The notes under the pieces are model-generated. The model ran no database searches, was not told the DNA's origin, and worked only from the letters and a program-made list of their open reading frames with translations. From contig DAOUJY010000087.1 in the NCBI GenBank assembly GCA_034421995.1, positions 1-18,032 of the forward strand: a stretch of DNA of 18,032 nucleotides. Direction: 5' to 3'. The translations under genes and the position numbers were made by a program. Shown here one piece after another: positions 15,941-18,032 of the stretch; position 1 is the stretch's first letter; the number at the start of each line of letters is the position of its first letter. The stretch comes from Bin87 sp034421995 (GTDB taxonomy: Bacteria > Chloroflexota > Dehalococcoidia > Lucifugimonadales > UBA3495).

Positions 15941-17695
15941 ATGCCCCGACGACGAAAACAACCGCGAGAGAGCTTGGTTCGCCTTCCTCTCCCCTGGACA
16001 ACTCTGGCTGGAAAACCAGTTTCGGAAACCGAACTGCTGGAGATGATCGGCCAACTCCCGGTGGAAAGGACGTTGCCAGTCCTTATCAGCTTGCTGCAGT
16101 ACGGCGACCACACGGAGCCGCCGGCTTACGAAATGCTGGACCAGCGAGTGCGTGATCTCTTCCCGACGGAGACAGCGCGTCGCATCGCCGATGAATTGGC
16201 ACGCTGGAGCGATTGGATGTTCTTCTCCAGGTGGCAGCTCCTGTTGGCCACCAAACTCCTCTGCGCCTTCGGCTCCCGGGACGTTGGTTCCGCCGGGACG
16301 AGCGACACGCAATTCCTCAATCTGTTGTTGGTGATCAACGGTCTCTACCCGGGCGGTGAAAACGCACCCAACACCCCCGAAGGAGATATGGAAGCGGTCC
16401 AGGAAACCACCCTCCATGGATATGCTCTCATGCAGAATGAGCGCCCCTACAACCTCATCGGCCGCTATGCCGAAATCTTTGACCACCTGCCGGCGCGAGG
16501 AAACCGGGCAGAATTCAATGCCTGGGTGGATGTTCGGAGCGTACTGGCGGAGGAGTTGGGCCTTACGTTGGACGCTTTCAAGGCCGTGCTGTTCGCGCTG
16601 TTCGCCAAATCTGGAATCGGAGCCTTATGGCCCGGCGACGGGAGGCCCGTCCCCGGACTTGAAAGTTTGGATCCGGGAGCCTATTTCGCTGATACGCTGG
16701 TGCCGGAACCGGAGCTGACCCGCGCCCTGGACCTGGTTACTATCACACCGGATGAGATCCGAGACCAGCATCTGGCCACATATGGCAACACTCTGGGCAA
16801 CCCGGTCGACCTCAGCGTTCTCCTGCGGAAGCCGGTTATCAAGCTGCATGACGGCAGTTTGGCCGGCGTATCAGGCCAACTGTTGGTCCAGCGTTACACC
16901 TGTGGGCTCTATTGGGACATCCATGACGCCCTGCCCGACGATGGATCCATCATGCCAAACCGCCGCACCTTCCAGACCTTCTTCGGCGAACTTCACGAGC
17001 GCTATGGTCACGGCGTCTTGAAACGCATTGCCGACCACCAGGCGAAGGCCGGAAGGAAACTCCGCCTGATGTCAGAGCGCGACTACGCCGTAAGTACGGG
17101 ATCAAATCCTGATGGTCTGCTCCTCGAGACCATCGGCAGCCGCAACACGCGCGCCACGCTGTTCGAGTTCAAGGTCGGACGCCCACGCTACATGGACAGC
17201 ATCGTCGAAGGCGACGCCGAGGCATTCCAGGAAGATATGAGCAGGAAGATAGCGGATGGGCTGAACCAGGAGATCACCTTCTGTCGTCAGCTGTTATCAG
17301 GCCACAGGTCAATTCCGGACCTGCAGGTCCAGGATATCAAGAGGTGGCTTTTCGTCATCGTGGTTACAGATCAGTTCCCATCTTGGGAGATCCTGCTCAC
17401 ACCACTTCGCCAGCAGCTGGCCGACGCGGCGGGGCTGGAAAACTCGCAACTGATAGGGCCCTTCGTCCTGAGCCTTTCCGAACTTGAACAGCTAGAGACG
17501 CTGCCCGAGAAGCGCGTATCTGAATTGCTGATCGATTGGGCCAATGGGCCAGACCACGGCTTGCCATTCCATTCGTTCTACGCACACCGGACCAAGGGCC
17601 AACCGATCAGCAACAAGTATGTCGATCAACTGGCGCGCGACGACTTGAGCAACAGCCAGATCACTCTCCTGGGTAAATTGGTGCCACCGCTGTAG
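15941..17695 (+). CDS. Large protein of unknown family with a C-terminal PD-(D/E)XK-like nuclease signature
   Basis: The protein has 584 residues from ATG 15941 (AGGA 5 nt upstream; basic start MPRRRKQPRE). ATG 15860 is an in-frame alternative, and earlier sequence is antisense to abiEi. I do not recognise the family as a whole. At 388-411 it reads SNPDGLLLE then TLFEFKVGRPR: D391, strand, E409-x-K411, with possible E379 before it. This is the core layout of PD-(D/E)XK nucleases. Next comes an acidic/amphipathic segment, then a hydrophobic strand KRWLFVIVVTDQFP (467-480). The N-terminal 370 residues are mostly helical, with no membrane segment. It is divergent from abiE and converges, 10 bp apart, on the last gene. 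A restriction- or defence-type nuclease is inference. Confidence 0.72.
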   Translation: MPRRRKQPRESLVRLPLPWTTLAGKPVSETELLEMIGQLPVERTLPVLISLLQYGDHTEPPAYEMLDQRVRDLFPTETARRIADELARWSDWMFFSRWQLLLATKLLCAFGSRDVGSAGTSDTQFLNLLLVINGLYPGGENAPNTPEGDMEAVQETTLHGYALMQNERPYNLIGRYAEIFDHLPARGNRAEFNAWVDVRSVLAEELGLTLDAFKAVLFALFAKSGIGALWPGDGRPVPGLESLDPGAYFADTLVPEPELTRALDLVTITPDEIRDQHLATYGNTLGNPVDLSVLLRKPVIKLHDGSLAGVSGQLLVQRYTCGLYWDIHDALPDDGSIMPNRRTFQTFFGELHERYGHGVLKRIADHQAKAGRKLRLMSERDYAVSTGSNPDGLLLETIGSRNTRATLFEFKVGRPRYMDSIVEGDAEAFQEDMSRKIADGLNQEITFCRQLLSGHRSIPDLQVQDIKRWLFVIVVTDQFPSWEILLTPLRQQLADAAGLENSQLIGPFVLSLSELEQLETLPEKRVSELLIDWANGPDHGLPFHSFYAHRTKGQPISNKYVDQLARDDLSNSQITLLGKLVPPL

Positions 17696-17705
17696 TTGCG
17701 TTCTT

Positions 17706-18032
17706 TCAACGCGCCAGAACCGGGTTTGATATCGGCCCGTCGCTGAACCCCAGCGCCATCCGCACCGCCTCGCTGCTCCGCACCAGCCTTACCGCCGCCG
17801 TGGGCCAGTCGGGGTTGTTCCGGTTGACCACCTCGTGTCGCTCCACGATCCCGGCATCCTGATACTTGTCGACCAGATTGCGGCACTCGTGCTCGTTCCA
17901 TCCCATCCCCCAGTCCAGTATCCACTGGTTGCACAGCATGCTGTAGCCCACGAAGTTCATCCGGCCCTCCAGCCGGTCCATCTCCCGCACAAACCGTGCC
18001 AGAAGGTCGTCAACGCCGGTATCTTCGACTTC
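17706..18032 (-). CDS. Unidentified protein, C-terminal 108 residues, 5' end outside the window
   Basis: The frame is open from the right edge (VEDTGVDDLLARFVREMDRL) to a TGA at 17706-17708. A GTG at 17990 gives a possible 94-residue protein, but the frame reads through upstream, so a longer gene is more likely. The region MNFVGYSMLCNQWILDWGMG, followed by HECRNLVDKYQDAGIVERHEV, looks like a winged-helix segment: helices, then a turn and strand. I do not recognise the family. It is convergent with the nuclease-like gene. Confidence 0.6.
   Translation of the reverse strand, partial: EVEDTGVDDLLARFVREMDRLEGRMNFVGYSMLCNQWILDWGMGWNEHECRNLVDKYQDAGIVERHEVVNRNNPDWPTAAVRLVRSSEAVRMALGFSDGPISNPVLAR

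Noticed and set aside
15646..16113. N-terminal extension of AbiEi and, on the other strand, of the nuclease-like protein (15563-15940)
   Set aside because: Both extensions cross the palindrome-rich control region and overlap each other's gene; neither shows domain-like sequence.

Overview
The window is a GC-rich bacterial defence and mobile-element region. It is dominated by one minus-strand block of tightly packed genes that forms a complete type I restriction-modification (R-M) locus with extra genes nested inside it. No rRNA, tRNA or housekeeping gene is present, so the host cannot be named from the sequence. The IS1380-type element, the DUF433/DUF5615 pair and the DUF7309-like protein are compatible with Chloroflexota or a similar GC-rich phylum, but this is a weak inference. 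Ribosome-binding sites are ordinary (GGAG/GGGAG), and starts are often TTG or GTG.

Layout. 1-114: the last 37 codons of a tyrosine recombinase. 192-295: a decayed right end of an IS1380-family element. 326-10781 (minus strand, transcribed right to left): hsdM, Phd/VapC toxin-antitoxin pair, a small gene broken by a stop codon, a HEPN (HepT-like) protein, an MntA-like nucleotidyltransferase fused to HsdS, a deoxyribosyltransferase/TIR-fold protein, an MTH538-type TIR-like protein, a three-helix membrane protein, a DUF433/DUF5615 toxin-antitoxin pair, and hsdR. 10807-12515: a full-length IS1380-family element whose transposase is frameshifted, inserted 25 bp upstream of the hsdM start. 12516-12800: no gene, two perfect hairpins. 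12801-15645 (minus strand): AbiEi antitoxin, AbiEii toxin and a DUF7309/DUF6930-like protein. 15941-17695 (plus strand): a 584-residue protein of unknown family with a PD-(D/E)XK-like nuclease signature, divergent from the AbiE operon. 17706-18032: the 3' end of an unidentified gene running off the window.

How the genes may work together. HsdM, HsdS and HsdR should make a type I R-M complex. Two points stand out. First, the specificity subunit carries an N-terminal domain with the complete MntA signature (GSx10DxD), and the gene just upstream encodes a HEPN protein with the complete RX4HXY toxin motif. HsdS therefore looks like the antitoxin of an embedded HepT/MntA pair, which could tie toxin control to the presence of the R-M complex (inference). 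Second, the start of hsdR occurs three times: the real gene (3472), a 15-codon relic directly upstream of the DUF433/DUF5615 pair (4118-4071), and a short in-frame tail on the deoxyribosyltransferase-like protein directly upstream of the TIR/membrane pair (5094-5041). These look like footprints of successive cargo insertions at the hsdR 5' end.
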